From: UBA8199 sp035358715
GTDB lineage: Bacteria > Verrucomicrobiota > Verrucomicrobiia > Limisphaerales > UBA8199
Reading direction: 5' to 3'
NCBI GenBank assembly: GCA_035358715.1
Contig: DAOPPX010000041.1
Location: 1-41,820, forward strand
DNA length: 41,820 nucleotides
Numbering within the stretch: the first letter of the stretch is position 1; every line of letters starts with the position of its first letter. The notes under the pieces were generated by a model, which searched no databases, had not been told where the DNA came from, and saw only the letters and a list, made by a program, of their open reading frames with translations. Made by a program: the position numbers and the translations under genes. Below are positions 17,879-26,717 of this stretch, in pieces.

Positions 17879-20224
17879 ATGAGACACCTCGCGCCTTCGA
17901 TTCTGAGCCTGGCTCTTCTCGAGGCGTTTGCCACGCTGACCGGTGCGGCAGCAGCGCAATTCGACCAGGCACGATGGATCGCCCCGCCGGCCGCTACGGC
18001 CACCAATTCCGCCTGCCCGATATTCCGGAAGGAGTTCGTGGTGGACCGGCAGCCGCGGCGCGCCCGGTTGCGAGTTGTGGGGCTGGGCGACTTTGACGCA
18101 CGCGTCAACGGGCGGCGCGTGGCGGACACGGGGATGAATCAGCCTTGGTCCCAATACGAGAAGACTTTGTACTGCCGCGAGTTCGACATCACCGCCCTGC
18201 TGGCCAAAGGGACCAACTGCGTGGGCGTTATGCTCGGCAATTCGTTCTGGAATAATCCCAGCCCGCCCCCGAATCGCTACAACAAGCACGGTCCGCAGCG
18301 AACGGCCAGCGAGCCGTTCCTCCTGCGAGCCGAGATTCGCTTCGAGCCCAAACGCGGCACGCCTGGCACTATCGGCACCGACGAGAGCTGGCGCACAGCA
18401 GATGGCCCGATAGTGTTCTCTCACATCTTTGCGGGCGAAGACTTCGACGCGCGCTTTCAGAAAACCGGGTGGGATTCCAGGGGCTTTGATGACCGCGCGT
18501 GGCAACCGGCCCGGCTGGCGGCGGCTCCGTCCGGCAAACTGGAGCCAACCACCGGCCCGGGCGTCAAGACCTTCGCTCCCGAGGCGGCTGTCTCGGTGAA
18601 GCAACCGGCGCCAGGCGTGTTCCTGTACAGTTTTCCACGAAACACGGCAGCGCAACTGCGGGTGGAAGTGGCCGGCGGCAAGGCCGGCGACCGCGTCCGG
18701 TTCCGCTGCGGGGAACACAAGAATGCTGAGGACCGCCTGTTCGGCGGGTACGTCGTCGGGAGTGACTTCGTTACGGATGGCGAGCCCTGCGCGCATCAAT
18801 GGGTGTTTTTTTATCTGGGTATGCAGTTCGTCGAGGTGACTGGCGCAGTCCCGGGAGGCGAAGCCAACCCCGGCAACCTACCGGTTATACGCCGGATGGA
18901 ACTGGTGCCGGTGCGGGCCGGGCTGCCGGAGACCGGGGACTTCCGCTGTTCGAGCGATCTCTACAATCGTACGCACGAGCTGATTGACTCGGCCATGCGC
19001 GCCAACATGAGCTGGGTGCTGACCGATTGTCCGCACCGCGAGAAGCTGGGCTGGCTCGAATGCGCCTACTTGTTGGAGCCCAGCTTCCTCTATCGCTACG
19101 GTGGCCGCGAATGGTTCAGCAAAATCGCCCGCGACATCCGCGACGCTCAGGAACCGAGCGGGCGGGTCCTGACTGTGGCGCCCAGCTACCCGGCGGGACG
19201 CTTTCCCGGGGCGTTCAACTGGACGGTGGAATGGGGCGCGGCGGCGGTCCTGACGCCCTGGCAGCACTACCAGTGGTTCGGGGACCGACAAGTGCTCAAG
19301 GACAACTACGACATGATGCGCCGCTTCACTGACTTCGTCGGGCAGGAGGCAAAGGACGGTCTAGCTCCCGCTGGGCTGGGGGATTGGTATGATTACGGTC
19401 ACGGCCATCCGCCGGGGCCGTCGCGATTCACCCCGACAGATCTTTCTGCCACGGCCACCTGGGGGCTGTGCGCCGATGCTGTTGCACGCGCCGCTGACGC
19501 GCTGGGCAAAGGCCGTGACGCAAAGGCCTACCGCAAGCTGCATGCGCAAATCGGAGCAGATTTCCGGCGGCGCTTCCAGGACCCGGCGACGCGTAAGCTT
19601 CGCCACCACGGCAGCCCGCAATGTGCCAACGCCATGGCCCTGTGCGCCGGGTTAGTCCCGCCCGAAGATCGCGCGCTGCTCATCGAGGACATCATCGCGG
19701 ACTTGGAGCAGCGCGGTTGGCAGCAGACCCCCGGCGACGTTGGCCACCTCTATCTCATTCGCGCGCTGGCCGAGGCCGGACGTTCGGATGCCCTGCACCG
19801 CGTCTATTCGCGCACCGGCCTGGGCAGCTACGGCGGCATTCTGGCCAAAGGGCTGACCTCCCTGCCGGAGACCTGGGATGCTATGATGGACGGCTCACAA
19901 TCCCTGAACCACTGCATGTTGGGCCACGTGATGGAATGGTATTACGGCTATGTCGGCGGCATCCGACAGCCCACCAACAGCATCGGCTGGCGCCAAATCC
20001 TTATTGCGCCAAACCCCGGCTCCCTGACCAGCGCGGAAGCCGCAGTGGATACACCCCGTGGCCGTGTCGTCAGCCAATGGCGCCAGGACGGCGCCACCTT
20101 CCGACTCGAGGTCGAAGTCCCCAAGGGTGTGAAAGCAACGGCCATCCTCCCTTCCGGGGCTCGCCAGAAGCTGCGCGGCGGGCAGCAGACCCTTCAGGAA
20201 CCCTTGTCCAGCGCGGCACACTGA
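17879..20224 (+). CDS. Secreted GH78 alpha-L-rhamnosidase
   Basis: Inverting glycoside hydrolase that releases terminal alpha-L-rhamnose from plant or microbial glycans. Residues 1-26 form a Sec signal ending in TGAAAAQ. The N-terminal beta-sandwich domains include ARLRVVGLGDFDARVNGRRV. The (alpha/alpha)6 catalytic domain carries the hallmark TDCPHREKLGWLE (about residue 380) and later SLPETWDAMMDGSQSLNHCMLG. A C-terminal beta domain (about 690-780) follows. The 781-residue length is typical. It is read from a divergent intergenic region shared with the kinase gene and ends 31 bp from the convergent BioF-like gene. Confidence 0.92.
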   Translation: MRHLAPSILSLALLEAFATLTGAAAAQFDQARWIAPPAATATNSACPIFRKEFVVDRQPRRARLRVVGLGDFDARVNGRRVADTGMNQPWSQYEKTLYCREFDITALLAKGTNCVGVMLGNSFWNNPSPPPNRYNKHGPQRTASEPFLLRAEIRFEPKRGTPGTIGTDESWRTADGPIVFSHIFAGEDFDARFQKTGWDSRGFDDRAWQPARLAAAPSGKLEPTTGPGVKTFAPEAAVSVKQPAPGVFLYSFPRNTAAQLRVEVAGGKAGDRVRFRCGEHKNAEDRLFGGYVVGSDFVTDGEPCAHQWVFFYLGMQFVEVTGAVPGGEANPGNLPVIRRMELVPVRAGLPETGDFRCSSDLYNRTHELIDSAMRANMSWVLTDCPHREKLGWLECAYLLEPSFLYRYGGREWFSKIARDIRDAQEPSGRVLTVAPSYPAGRFPGAFNWTVEWGAAAVLTPWQHYQWFGDRQVLKDNYDMMRRFTDFVGQEAKDGLAPAGLGDWYDYGHGHPPGPSRFTPTDLSATATWGLCADAVARAADALGKGRDAKAYRKLHAQIGADFRRRFQDPATRKLRHHGSPQCANAMALCAGLVPPEDRALLIEDIIADLEQRGWQQTPGDVGHLYLIRALAEAGRSDALHRVYSRTGLGSYGGILAKGLTSLPETWDAMMDGSQSLNHCMLGHVMEWYYGYVGGIRQPTNSIGWRQILIAPNPGSLTSAEAAVDTPRGRVVSQWRQDGATFRLEVEVPKGVKATAILPSGARQKLRGGQQTLQEPLSSAAH

Positions 20225-20255
20225 ACATTTTGTCCTACGCCCTGCCTCGGAGCGG

Positions 20256-21371
20256 TTAGGCAAGAGCGGCCTGCGCCGCAACATGGCGGCGCAGCACTCG
20301 GATCAGACCATCAAGCTGTGCGCCGCTGTGCTCACTGGAGACGACAAAGCGGAAGTAACCGTTCGGCGGGCCGCCGGGGTACTTTATGAACGGCGGGAAA
20401 ATGCCGGCCGCGAAAAGCGCGCGGCTGAGGTGGGCGGCTTCGCCTGGACGCCGGGGCAGCAGGGGAATAATCGGTCCGGGCATTTCGGGTAGCGGCAAGC
20501 CGGCTTGGCGTAACGCTGTTTTCACGTGGGCCGCGTTTGCATGAAGTCTTTGCCTCAATTTCCGGTTGGCTTTTAGAATGCGCACGCCTGCCAGCGCCGC
20601 ATTAGCCAGCGGCAAGGGCAGGGGAGTGCTGCCGATGAACATCCGGCTCTTATCCAGAATCCGTTGGCGGAATGCTTCGGTGCAGAGAATCGCGCCGCCA
20701 TAGGCGCCCAACGCTTTGCTCAGGGTGACCGTCTGGACAATGCCGCGACGGCTCACGCCCGCATGTTCGACTGCCCCTTTGCCGGTGCGGCCGAGCACTC
20801 CAGCTCCGTGCGCGTCGTCCACCAACAGCCACGCGTCTTTGGGGATAATCTCCAGGTACTCGGCCAGGGGAGCCGCCGACCCGTCGCCGGAAAACATCCC
20901 ATCAGTGAGCACGAGCAGCTTCGACGCTGGCCCACAACGGCGGACCACTTGGGCCAGCGCTGCAGCATCGCGGGACTTGAAGCAGAGCACGGGGCAATCC
21001 AGCAACCGCGCCGCATCGAGGAGCGAAGTGTGCGCCCGGTCATCAATCAGCGCGTGCGAGAAGTTTCCCGCCAAGGCCTGCGCAACAATCAGGTTGGTCG
21101 AGTAGCCGCTGGGGACCACCAGCGCGCGCTCTGCCGCAAAAAAGCCCGCCAGTTCGGCTTCCAGTTCGCGGTAAAGCACGTGGTTTCCTGTGGTCAGACG
21201 CGAGGCGGCGACGTTCAATCCGTATTTCTTCACGCCGGCCTGCAGGGCCGCAATGACCCGCGGATGGCTGGCGAGGCGGAAGTAGTCGCAGCCGGAATAA
21301 TAGGAGAGTTTGCGCTGGCGATAGCGCACGAAAGTGCGGTCAACTTGCTGAAGCGGCTCAGGCTCGGTCAT
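20256..21371 (-). CDS. BioF-like PLP-dependent alpha-oxoamine synthase
   Basis: Fold-type I PLP enzyme of the 8-amino-7-oxononanoate synthase / glycine C-acetyltransferase / serine palmitoyltransferase family, condensing an amino acid with an acyl thioester. The 371-residue product has YSGCDYFRLASHP near the N-terminus, LTTGNHVLYRELEAELA, VDDAHGAGVLGRTG (PLP-binding Asp/His) and TLSKALGAYGGA with the Schiff-base Lys. Family members usually read GSG.R.I.G; here it is ASRLTTGNH. No other biotin genes are nearby, so biotin synthesis is only one of several possible roles; a lipid role is also plausible. Confidence 0.85.
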   Translation of the reverse strand: MTEPEPLQQVDRTFVRYRQRKLSYYSGCDYFRLASHPRVIAALQAGVKKYGLNVAASRLTTGNHVLYRELEAELAGFFAAERALVVPSGYSTNLIVAQALAGNFSHALIDDRAHTSLLDAARLLDCPVLCFKSRDAAALAQVVRRCGPASKLLVLTDGMFSGDGSAAPLAEYLEIIPKDAWLLVDDAHGAGVLGRTGKGAVEHAGVSRRGIVQTVTLSKALGAYGGAILCTEAFRQRILDKSRMFIGSTPLPLPLANAALAGVRILKANRKLRQRLHANAAHVKTALRQAGLPLPEMPGPIIPLLPRRPGEAAHLSRALFAAGIFPPFIKYPGGPPNGYFRFVVSSEHSGAQLDGLIRVLRRHVAAQAALA

Positions 21372-21425
21372 CGCGGTAACCTATAAGCCAGCCGTGCCGG
21401 AAGAGCACGGAGAAAATAAATGCGC

Positions 21426-21881
21426 CTACGGTTTGGGCGCCACAGCCTGGGGCATGATCTGCACCACATCCCGCGGCTGCAGGGGAATGTCTTCTCCGCG
21501 CAGCAACCGTTTTGGCTCGATCTGGGTCGCGATGCCATTGTGCACGATGATGATTTGGCCAGGGTCGGCGGCCCCGCAATAATCCGCCATCACCAGGGCT
21601 CTAGCCAGGGTGAGTCCCTCGGTCCAGGGCACGACGCGGTTTCGCACCTCGCCGTTGATCGTAACACTTGGGCCCTGAGCCAGAGCCTGATTCTGCTGCA
21701 TTCTCGCCATCGCTTCCTGCTGGCCGGCTATGAAGGCGTTACGCGCCTTGGCTTCGGCCCTGGTGCGGCTAACACAGCCTCCAACCGGGACAACGAGGAG
21801 CAACAGGGCGCACAAACGGGGCAGGAGCAACCATTCAAACCGTTCGAGCCGCCCGGCATTGATGATTCTCTGCACCTTCAC
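21426..21881 (-). CDS. SLBB/polysaccharide-export-like lipoprotein
   Basis: Small predicted lipoprotein (151 aa). A basic N-terminus and hydrophobic stretch end in VPVGGC, a lipobox with Cys36. A short helix follows (about 40-70). The C-terminal domain (about 75-145: SVTINGEVRNRVVPWTEGLTLARAL then PLQPRDVVQIMP) has the form of an SLBB beta-grasp domain, as in outer-membrane polysaccharide export and competence proteins. The start is a GTG that overlaps the TGA stop of the PilT-like gene (GTGA), indicating translational coupling. Its partnership with a PilT-type ATPase is unusual. The function is unproven. Confidence 0.7.
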   Translation of the reverse strand: MKVQRIINAGRLERFEWLLLPRLCALLLLVVPVGGCVSRTRAEAKARNAFIAGQQEAMARMQQNQALAQGPSVTINGEVRNRVVPWTEGLTLARALVMADYCGAADPGQIIIVHNGIATQIEPKRLLRGEDIPLQPRDVVQIMPQAVAPKP

Positions 21882-23086
21882 TCTTCCCCCGGTCGCTTCA
21901 GAATCTTTCCAAACTCGCTCTCTGCCGGCTCAATTTCAATTCGCGTCGGTGCCTTCGTGCCGTGCCCGTGTGCGTGTGCGCCATGTTTTGCCTCCGATTT
22001 TGAGGGCTTAGGCATCAGGGGAAAGGCGGGCGGGCGCGACGGCGGGGGCATGGCGCCGCCCGCTTCGCTGTCAGCCGGTTCAGGGCTTTTCCCCGGTATG
22101 TGCCAATTCTTGCGGCTATCCAGCCATGCCCGGTATCGCTGCAACGTCCACATTCCATGCTCCGCCCCCGTCTCCAACGACGAACTGATCTTAAAGAAAT
22201 CACGGTTGCGGATGAAGTTCTTGACCGCATGCGTCGGTACGAGAATCTCGCACTCCGGCACGCGGATGTTGAACTCGGAGCGAAACTGCAGCCGTTGAGA
22301 AATGACCGCCAGCATGCAATCCGCCAATTGCGCCGCCACGCTGCTTTGTATTTCGGCCGGGAAGGCCGAAACCACCCGTTGAAGCGCCTCCGCGCAGGTC
22401 GAGGAATGGACCGTAGCCATGACCAGGTGTCCGGTTTCCGCGGCGGCCAGTGTCAGTCGCATCGTTTCCGGGTCGCGCATCTCGCCCACCATCAACACGT
22501 CGGGATCCTCGCGCAGCGAATCTATGAGCGCCTGTTCGAAGCTTGGCGTATCGCGGCCGACTTCCCGCTGCCGGATATAGGCGCGCCGCGGGCGGAAGGT
22601 GAACTCGATGGGGCTTTCGATGGTCAGGATGTGACGCGTCTCCGTCATGTTGATCTGCTCAATCAGCGCCGCCAGGGTCGAGGACTTGCCGGAGCCGGTT
22701 GCGCCGCTGACCAGGATTAGCCCGTGGTGGCCGGCGACCAGCTTCTTGAAATCGGGATGAAGGTTGAGCTTCTCAATGGTGGCGATGAAGGAGGAGAGCA
22801 GCCGGATGGCGAAGCCAATGCCGCGCGAAGTCATGAGAATGTTCAACCGGCAGCGGGAGCCGCGGTAGTTCCGCGAGCAATCGTAAGACCGCTGCTCGAG
22901 AAACCGCGGCCACTCTTCCTCGCCGATCACGCCGCGCGCCCATTCCATCAGCAGGTTTGCCGGCAGCGGGTCTCCGGTGGTGCGCAGCTCGCCGCGAACC
23001 CGTATCGCGGCCGGCAGCCCCGCTTCCAAGTGCAAGTCACTGGCCCCGTTGCTCGCCGCCAGACTGACTAGTGATTCGAGGTCCAT
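21878..23086 (-). CDS. PilT/PilU-like type IV pilus retraction ATPase
   Basis: Secretion-type AAA-like ATPase of the PilT family, which powers pilus disassembly for twitching motility. The 402-residue product has the N-terminal SDLHLEAGLPAAIRVRGEL domain, Walker A SGATGSGKSST (about 130), an Asp-box region LTIESPIEF, Walker B DVLMVGEMRDPETM and the His-box GHLVMATVHSS. The C-terminal ~70 residues are a non-conserved proline- and histidine-rich tail (HGAHAHGHG) that may bind metal or be disordered. It heads a two-gene unit with the SLBB lipoprotein. No other pilus genes are in the window. Confidence 0.88.
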   Translation of the reverse strand: MDLESLVSLAASNGASDLHLEAGLPAAIRVRGELRTTGDPLPANLLMEWARGVIGEEEWPRFLEQRSYDCSRNYRGSRCRLNILMTSRGIGFAIRLLSSFIATIEKLNLHPDFKKLVAGHHGLILVSGATGSGKSSTLAALIEQINMTETRHILTIESPIEFTFRPRRAYIRQREVGRDTPSFEQALIDSLREDPDVLMVGEMRDPETMRLTLAAAETGHLVMATVHSSTCAEALQRVVSAFPAEIQSSVAAQLADCMLAVISQRLQFRSEFNIRVPECEILVPTHAVKNFIRNRDFFKISSSLETGAEHGMWTLQRYRAWLDSRKNWHIPGKSPEPADSEAGGAMPPPSRPPAFPLMPKPSKSEAKHGAHAHGHGTKAPTRIEIEPAESEFGKILKRPGEE

Positions 23087-23287
23087 ATTCCAAGTCTATC
23101 TTCCAGGGCCGGGCAAGGCAAAGGATTCCTTGATAACTCAACGGCGGCATGCTTGTGCGCATGATTTGGCCACGAGCCGGAACCTCGGGGAGAGCAATTT
23201 CGGACAGCATCATTGGTTAACCGAAACATCCGCCACGCCGCGTCCCCGCGCGCGCCAATGGGTGTCAGTTCTCCAGAGGGCTCCCTC

Positions 23288-24073
23288 TCAGGCCGTTTGC
23301 CCCTTTCGCTCCTGCACGCCTTGCTTCCAATCCGTAACCACCGCCCGCATTTGCTCCGCCGCATTGAGCTTGGGCTTTACGTGCTTGAGGTTGTACCAGG
23401 GCAGCATCCCCAGCAAATCGGGTGTTACCAGAATCTGCCCGTCGCAGTCCGGGCCTGAGCCAATTCCAATAGTGGGAATGGCAATCTGCCGCGTGAGTTC
23501 TTTCGCCACGTGCGGGGTGACCAGTTCGAGCACGACAGCAAAAGCCCCCGCATCGGCCAGGGCATGCGCGTCCGCCAGCAATTGCTGGTGCTCGGGTTCA
23601 TTCTTGCCCTTGACGCGGTACCCGCCTTCCTCCAGGACGTGCTGAGGCAGCATTCCCAGATGACCCAGGAAAGGAATGCCGGAGGCTATGATCGCCCGGA
23701 TCTGCTCCAGGATTTCGCGGCCGCCCTCGGCCTTGACTGCTTCCGCGCCTGCTGCGATCAGACGCTTCGCATTGGTCAGCGCGTCCGCGACGGTGTCGTA
23801 ACTGCGATAGGGCATATCTGCTGCGAGCAACGCGCGCGGTTCGCTCCGGGCCGCTGCCCGGACGTGGTGCTCCATTTCGGCCATTGTGACATGCGTGGTG
23901 TCTGGGTAGCCCAGCACCACCATTCCCAGCGAGTCGCCCACCAAAACCAAGGGAATGCCTGCCTGGTCCAGCAGACGCGTCATCGGGAAATCGTAGGCTG
24001 TCAGCGCGGCGATTTTCTCGCCCCGCGCTTTCATCGCACGGATGGCATCAGCAGTGATCTTGGTTCCTGTCAT
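23288..24073 (-). CDS. panB: 3-methyl-2-oxobutanoate hydroxymethyltransferase
   Basis: First enzyme of pantothenate synthesis; transfers a hydroxymethyl group from methylene-tetrahydrofolate to 2-oxoisovalerate, giving ketopantoate. The 261-residue product covers the whole family: KIAALTAYDFPMTRLLDQAGI, VGDSLGMVVLGY, the metal-binding DMPYRSY, AVKAEGG, and IPTIGIGSGPDCDGQILV. The ATG at 24073 is the natural start. The 201-bp gap towards the PilT gene and the 155-bp gap upstream show no other gene. panC is not in the window. Confidence 0.94.
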   Translation of the reverse strand: MTGTKITADAIRAMKARGEKIAALTAYDFPMTRLLDQAGIPLVLVGDSLGMVVLGYPDTTHVTMAEMEHHVRAAARSEPRALLAADMPYRSYDTVADALTNAKRLIAAGAEAVKAEGGREILEQIRAIIASGIPFLGHLGMLPQHVLEEGGYRVKGKNEPEHQQLLADAHALADAGAFAVVLELVTPHVAKELTRQIAIPTIGIGSGPDCDGQILVTPDLLGMLPWYNLKHVKPKLNAAEQMRAVVTDWKQGVQERKGQTA

Positions 24074-24228
24074 GCATCAACCATCGCGGCGGAACCGTGA
24101 CTGGACAAGCGGAAATTGGACGTGGGGGAGGACGTCAAGATGGCGGCGTTTCCCGCTATCCGGAGACATCACAACTTTGGGGGCAGTTGCTTTTGCGGAG
24201 ACATGAGATGTTTCCTTGCCGTCGCCGG

Positions 24229-25254
24229 CTACTTGCCAAAGCTCGCCAGCAATTCTGCTGGGGCGACCGTGGCGGTGCCGGTCTTTCCGACGACGATGCC
24301 GGCAGCGTGATTGGAGATGATCGCCGCTTCCAGTGGCGAAGCGCCCGCCGCGATTGTCAGGGTGAAGGTGGCGATGACCGTGTCGCCCGCCCCGGACACG
24401 TCAAACACCTCCCGGGCAAGCGTGGGGATGTGAAACGGCTTCTGCCCGTGTTGGCAGAGCAGCATCCCGAGTTCTCCCAGGGTGATTAAAAGCACAGCCG
24501 GACGGAGTGTGCGTAACAGGTGTTCAGCGGCTCGCAACAAGTTGTTGTCTTTGAGCGGACTACTGTGGCGCGTTTCATCCGATAGGCCGGCCAGTTCAAA
24601 GGCTTCCTTGCGGTTCGGTGTGATGAGCGAAAGGCCGGACAAATCAAGCTGATGCACGGGTTTGGGGTCCACGCTCAGCCAGACGCCGTGAGCGCGGCAA
24701 ATCCGCTTGAGGTCATCCAGCAACGGTTGCGTTACCACGCCTTTGCCGTAATCGCCAACGATGACGGCCGCAGTGCGGGGGATCATCGCCTCGACTGCCC
24801 TGACCAACCGCGCGCTGAGCGCGGACCTCAATCCGTCGCGCGATTCGCGATCAATCCGCACCACCTGCTGCTTGTGGGCCACGACGCGCGTCTTAACGCT
24901 TGTGGCGCGCGTCGCGTCGGCGATTAACCCGCGGCAGCCGATGTGATGCTCCCCCAGCAGGCGCTTGAGCTGCGCGCCCGCCGTATCGCGGCCGATGGCG
25001 CCGAGCAACTCGGCCGGCGCATGAAGGGCTGTCAGATTCCGGGCGACGTTGGCCGCGCCGCCGGGCATGAAGCTCTCGCTCTCGAAATCCAGCACCGGTA
25101 CCGGCGCTTCCGGTGATATGCGCCCCACGCTGCCCTGCACAAAATGGTCGAGCATAGCGTCGCCGACAACCAATATGTGGTTCTGCCGGGCCCGGGCCAG
25201 AATCTGGCGCGCGCGGGCAACGGAAAGCCAGGTTTTGTTCATGTCCGGGCCCAT
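24229..25254 (-). CDS. D-glycero-beta-D-manno-heptose-7-phosphate kinase (RfaE1/HldE N-domain type)
   Basis: PfkB/ribokinase-family kinase that phosphorylates heptose-7-phosphate at C1 on the way to ADP-heptose for LPS inner core. The 341-residue product has VVGDAMLDHFVQGSVGRISPEAPVPVL, the MPGGAANVARNL substrate motif and the C-terminal DVSGAGDTVIATFTL with the catalytic Asp. It corresponds to the kinase half only; the adenylyltransferase domain of E. coli HldE is absent and would have to be encoded elsewhere. An in-frame ATG four codons in (25242) is an alternative start. Confidence 0.88.
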   Translation of the reverse strand: MGPDMNKTWLSVARARQILARARQNHILVVGDAMLDHFVQGSVGRISPEAPVPVLDFESESFMPGGAANVARNLTALHAPAELLGAIGRDTAGAQLKRLLGEHHIGCRGLIADATRATSVKTRVVAHKQQVVRIDRESRDGLRSALSARLVRAVEAMIPRTAAVIVGDYGKGVVTQPLLDDLKRICRAHGVWLSVDPKPVHQLDLSGLSLITPNRKEAFELAGLSDETRHSSPLKDNNLLRAAEHLLRTLRPAVLLITLGELGMLLCQHGQKPFHIPTLAREVFDVSGAGDTVIATFTLTIAAGASPLEAAIISNHAAGIVVGKTGTATVAPAELLASFGK

Positions 25255-25399
25255 TAAGCCGGAGCGGTGCCGGTTTGTCGAGCAATGAAGGGCGAGGGCC
25301 GCAGCTCAGTCTCTGGCAGCGTTCCAAAGCTCGGGCATCCTGGCCCGGTGGAGACGACGTGAGTTCACCCCCCTCACCATACCCGCTCCTTCGGTGGTT

Positions 25400-25486
25400 C
25401 CTCCGTAGTACCTCCGTTCTACCTCCGTTCCTCCTCCGTCTCTGGAACGGAGGTAGAACGGAGGTAGAACGGAGGTGCCACGGAGG
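25400..25486. repeat. 11-bp periodic inverted repeat array
   Basis: The right half has three consecutive units of GAACGGAGGTA (25445-25477, the last ending in G). The left half has two inverted units, TACCTCCGTTC (25409-25430). The 31-nt arm 25400-25430 pairs with 25456-25486 with three mismatches, and slipped registers are possible. The unit length and purine-rich character match the array at 55-124. The rest of the 604-bp gap between the heptose kinase and hisA genes (to 25858) has no convincing gene; a GGCGCC-flanked short hairpin lies near 25565-25590. Confidence 0.75.
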
Positions 25487-25858
25487 AGGGACGGTGGGAA
25501 CAGCCTGCAACTGCAGTAATGGCGCCTATTGGCCAAGCGGCGGGGCATGCGGCGACGGTTGACGGCGCCTCCAAACGGGGCGGCGCCCCGGTCTGCTGGT
25601 CATGGGTGCCTTCCCCAGCCCGCGCCAGCCAAGCCCCTTCGGGAACCCATCCGCGCTCTTGCGCCCCGCACCGGAGCAACCGCCTCTCCGCATGGCACTT
25701 GCGCACCTTCTATGCGCTCGAGCTCCACCCTCTCGCCATCGTCCGCTCCCCGCCCCGTCCCGGGTGCCTTTGCCTCGGAAAAGGCCGACCAAAGCCTGAG
25801 AAGCGCCCAAGGGCGAGTTTAGACTTTGGGCTTTGAACTTCAGACGCTAAGATTGAGT

Positions 25859-26626
25859 GTGTTTCGTCCCTGCATAGATCTTCATGAAGGCAAAGTGAAG
25901 CAGATCGTAGGCGGTACGCTTGGCACCGAGCCCGGACGCTTGCAGACCAATTTCGTTTCGGATCGGCCGGCGGCGTGGTATGCCGAGCTTTACAAGCGTG
26001 ATGGATTGAAGGGCGGACATGTGATCATGCTCGGCCCGGGCAATGAAACCGAAGCGCGCGCGGCCCTGCGGGCATACCCAGGAGGCCTGCAAATCGGCGG
26101 CGGGATCAACCTCGACAACGCCCGAGCCTGGCTGGACGCCGGCGCGTCGCATGTGATCGTCACCTCCTGGGTGTTTGGCAACGGACAGGTGGATTGGGAA
26201 CGCCTCGCGCAACTGGCCACGGCGGTCGGCAAGCCACGCCTGGTTCTGGATCTGAGCTGCCGCCGGCGCGGTGAAGATTACTTCGTGGTGACCGACCGCT
26301 GGCAGAAGTTCACCGACGTGGTGATCAGCCCGGCGAACCTGGGCAAGCTGGCCGGCTCCTGTGCCGAATTCCTTATTCACGCTGTTGATGTAGAAGGGCA
26401 GTGTCGCGGCATTGATCAGGAGCTGGTTTCCAAACTGGGCCAGTGGTCGCCCCTCCCTACGACCTATGCCGGCGGCGCGCGTTCGCTCGCCGACCTGGAG
26501 ACGGTCACGCGGCTGGGGCAGGGGAGGATTGACCTGACCATCGGGTCCGCGCTGGATATGTTTGGTGGCAGCGGCGTGCGATACGTTGAGGCTGTGGACT
26601 TCAACCGCCGGCACAACGTATCGTGA
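25859..26626 (+). CDS. hisA: Eukaryotic-type HisA (HIS6-like ProFAR isomerase)
   Basis: TIM-barrel isomerase converting ProFAR to PRFAR in histidine synthesis. The sequence follows the fungal/plant HIS6 type rather than ordinary bacterial HisA. It has PCIDLHEGKVKQIVGGTLG, TNFVSDRPAAWYAELYK, HVIMLGPGNE, LQIGGGINLDNARAWLDAGASHVIVTSW, LVLDLSCRR, FLIHAVDVEGQCRGID, TTYAGGARSLADL and DLTIGSALDMFGG. The GTG at 25859 gives 255 residues beginning MFRPCIDLH, as in HIS6; the frame stays open to a TTG at 25826. Asp in CIDLH and Asp in AVDVEG match the two catalytic aspartates. It stands alone, without other his genes. Confidence 0.9.
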   Translation: MFRPCIDLHEGKVKQIVGGTLGTEPGRLQTNFVSDRPAAWYAELYKRDGLKGGHVIMLGPGNETEARAALRAYPGGLQIGGGINLDNARAWLDAGASHVIVTSWVFGNGQVDWERLAQLATAVGKPRLVLDLSCRRRGEDYFVVTDRWQKFTDVVISPANLGKLAGSCAEFLIHAVDVEGQCRGIDQELVSKLGQWSPLPTTYAGGARSLADLETVTRLGQGRIDLTIGSALDMFGGSGVRYVEAVDFNRRHNVS

Positions 26627-26717
26627 ACCCCATGCGGGTGGCTTCATGACCTCACCGCAGGAAACACGTCCAAGGCGCCCGCTTGGTGAACAGCCGGATG
26701 GGGCGCCGCAAGGCGAT

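Noticed and set aside
25500..25825. Possible structured RNA (SRP RNA or RNase P) in the heptose kinase-hisA gap
   Set aside because: None of the conserved signatures of 4.5S RNA, RNase P RNA or tmRNA could be found on either strand.
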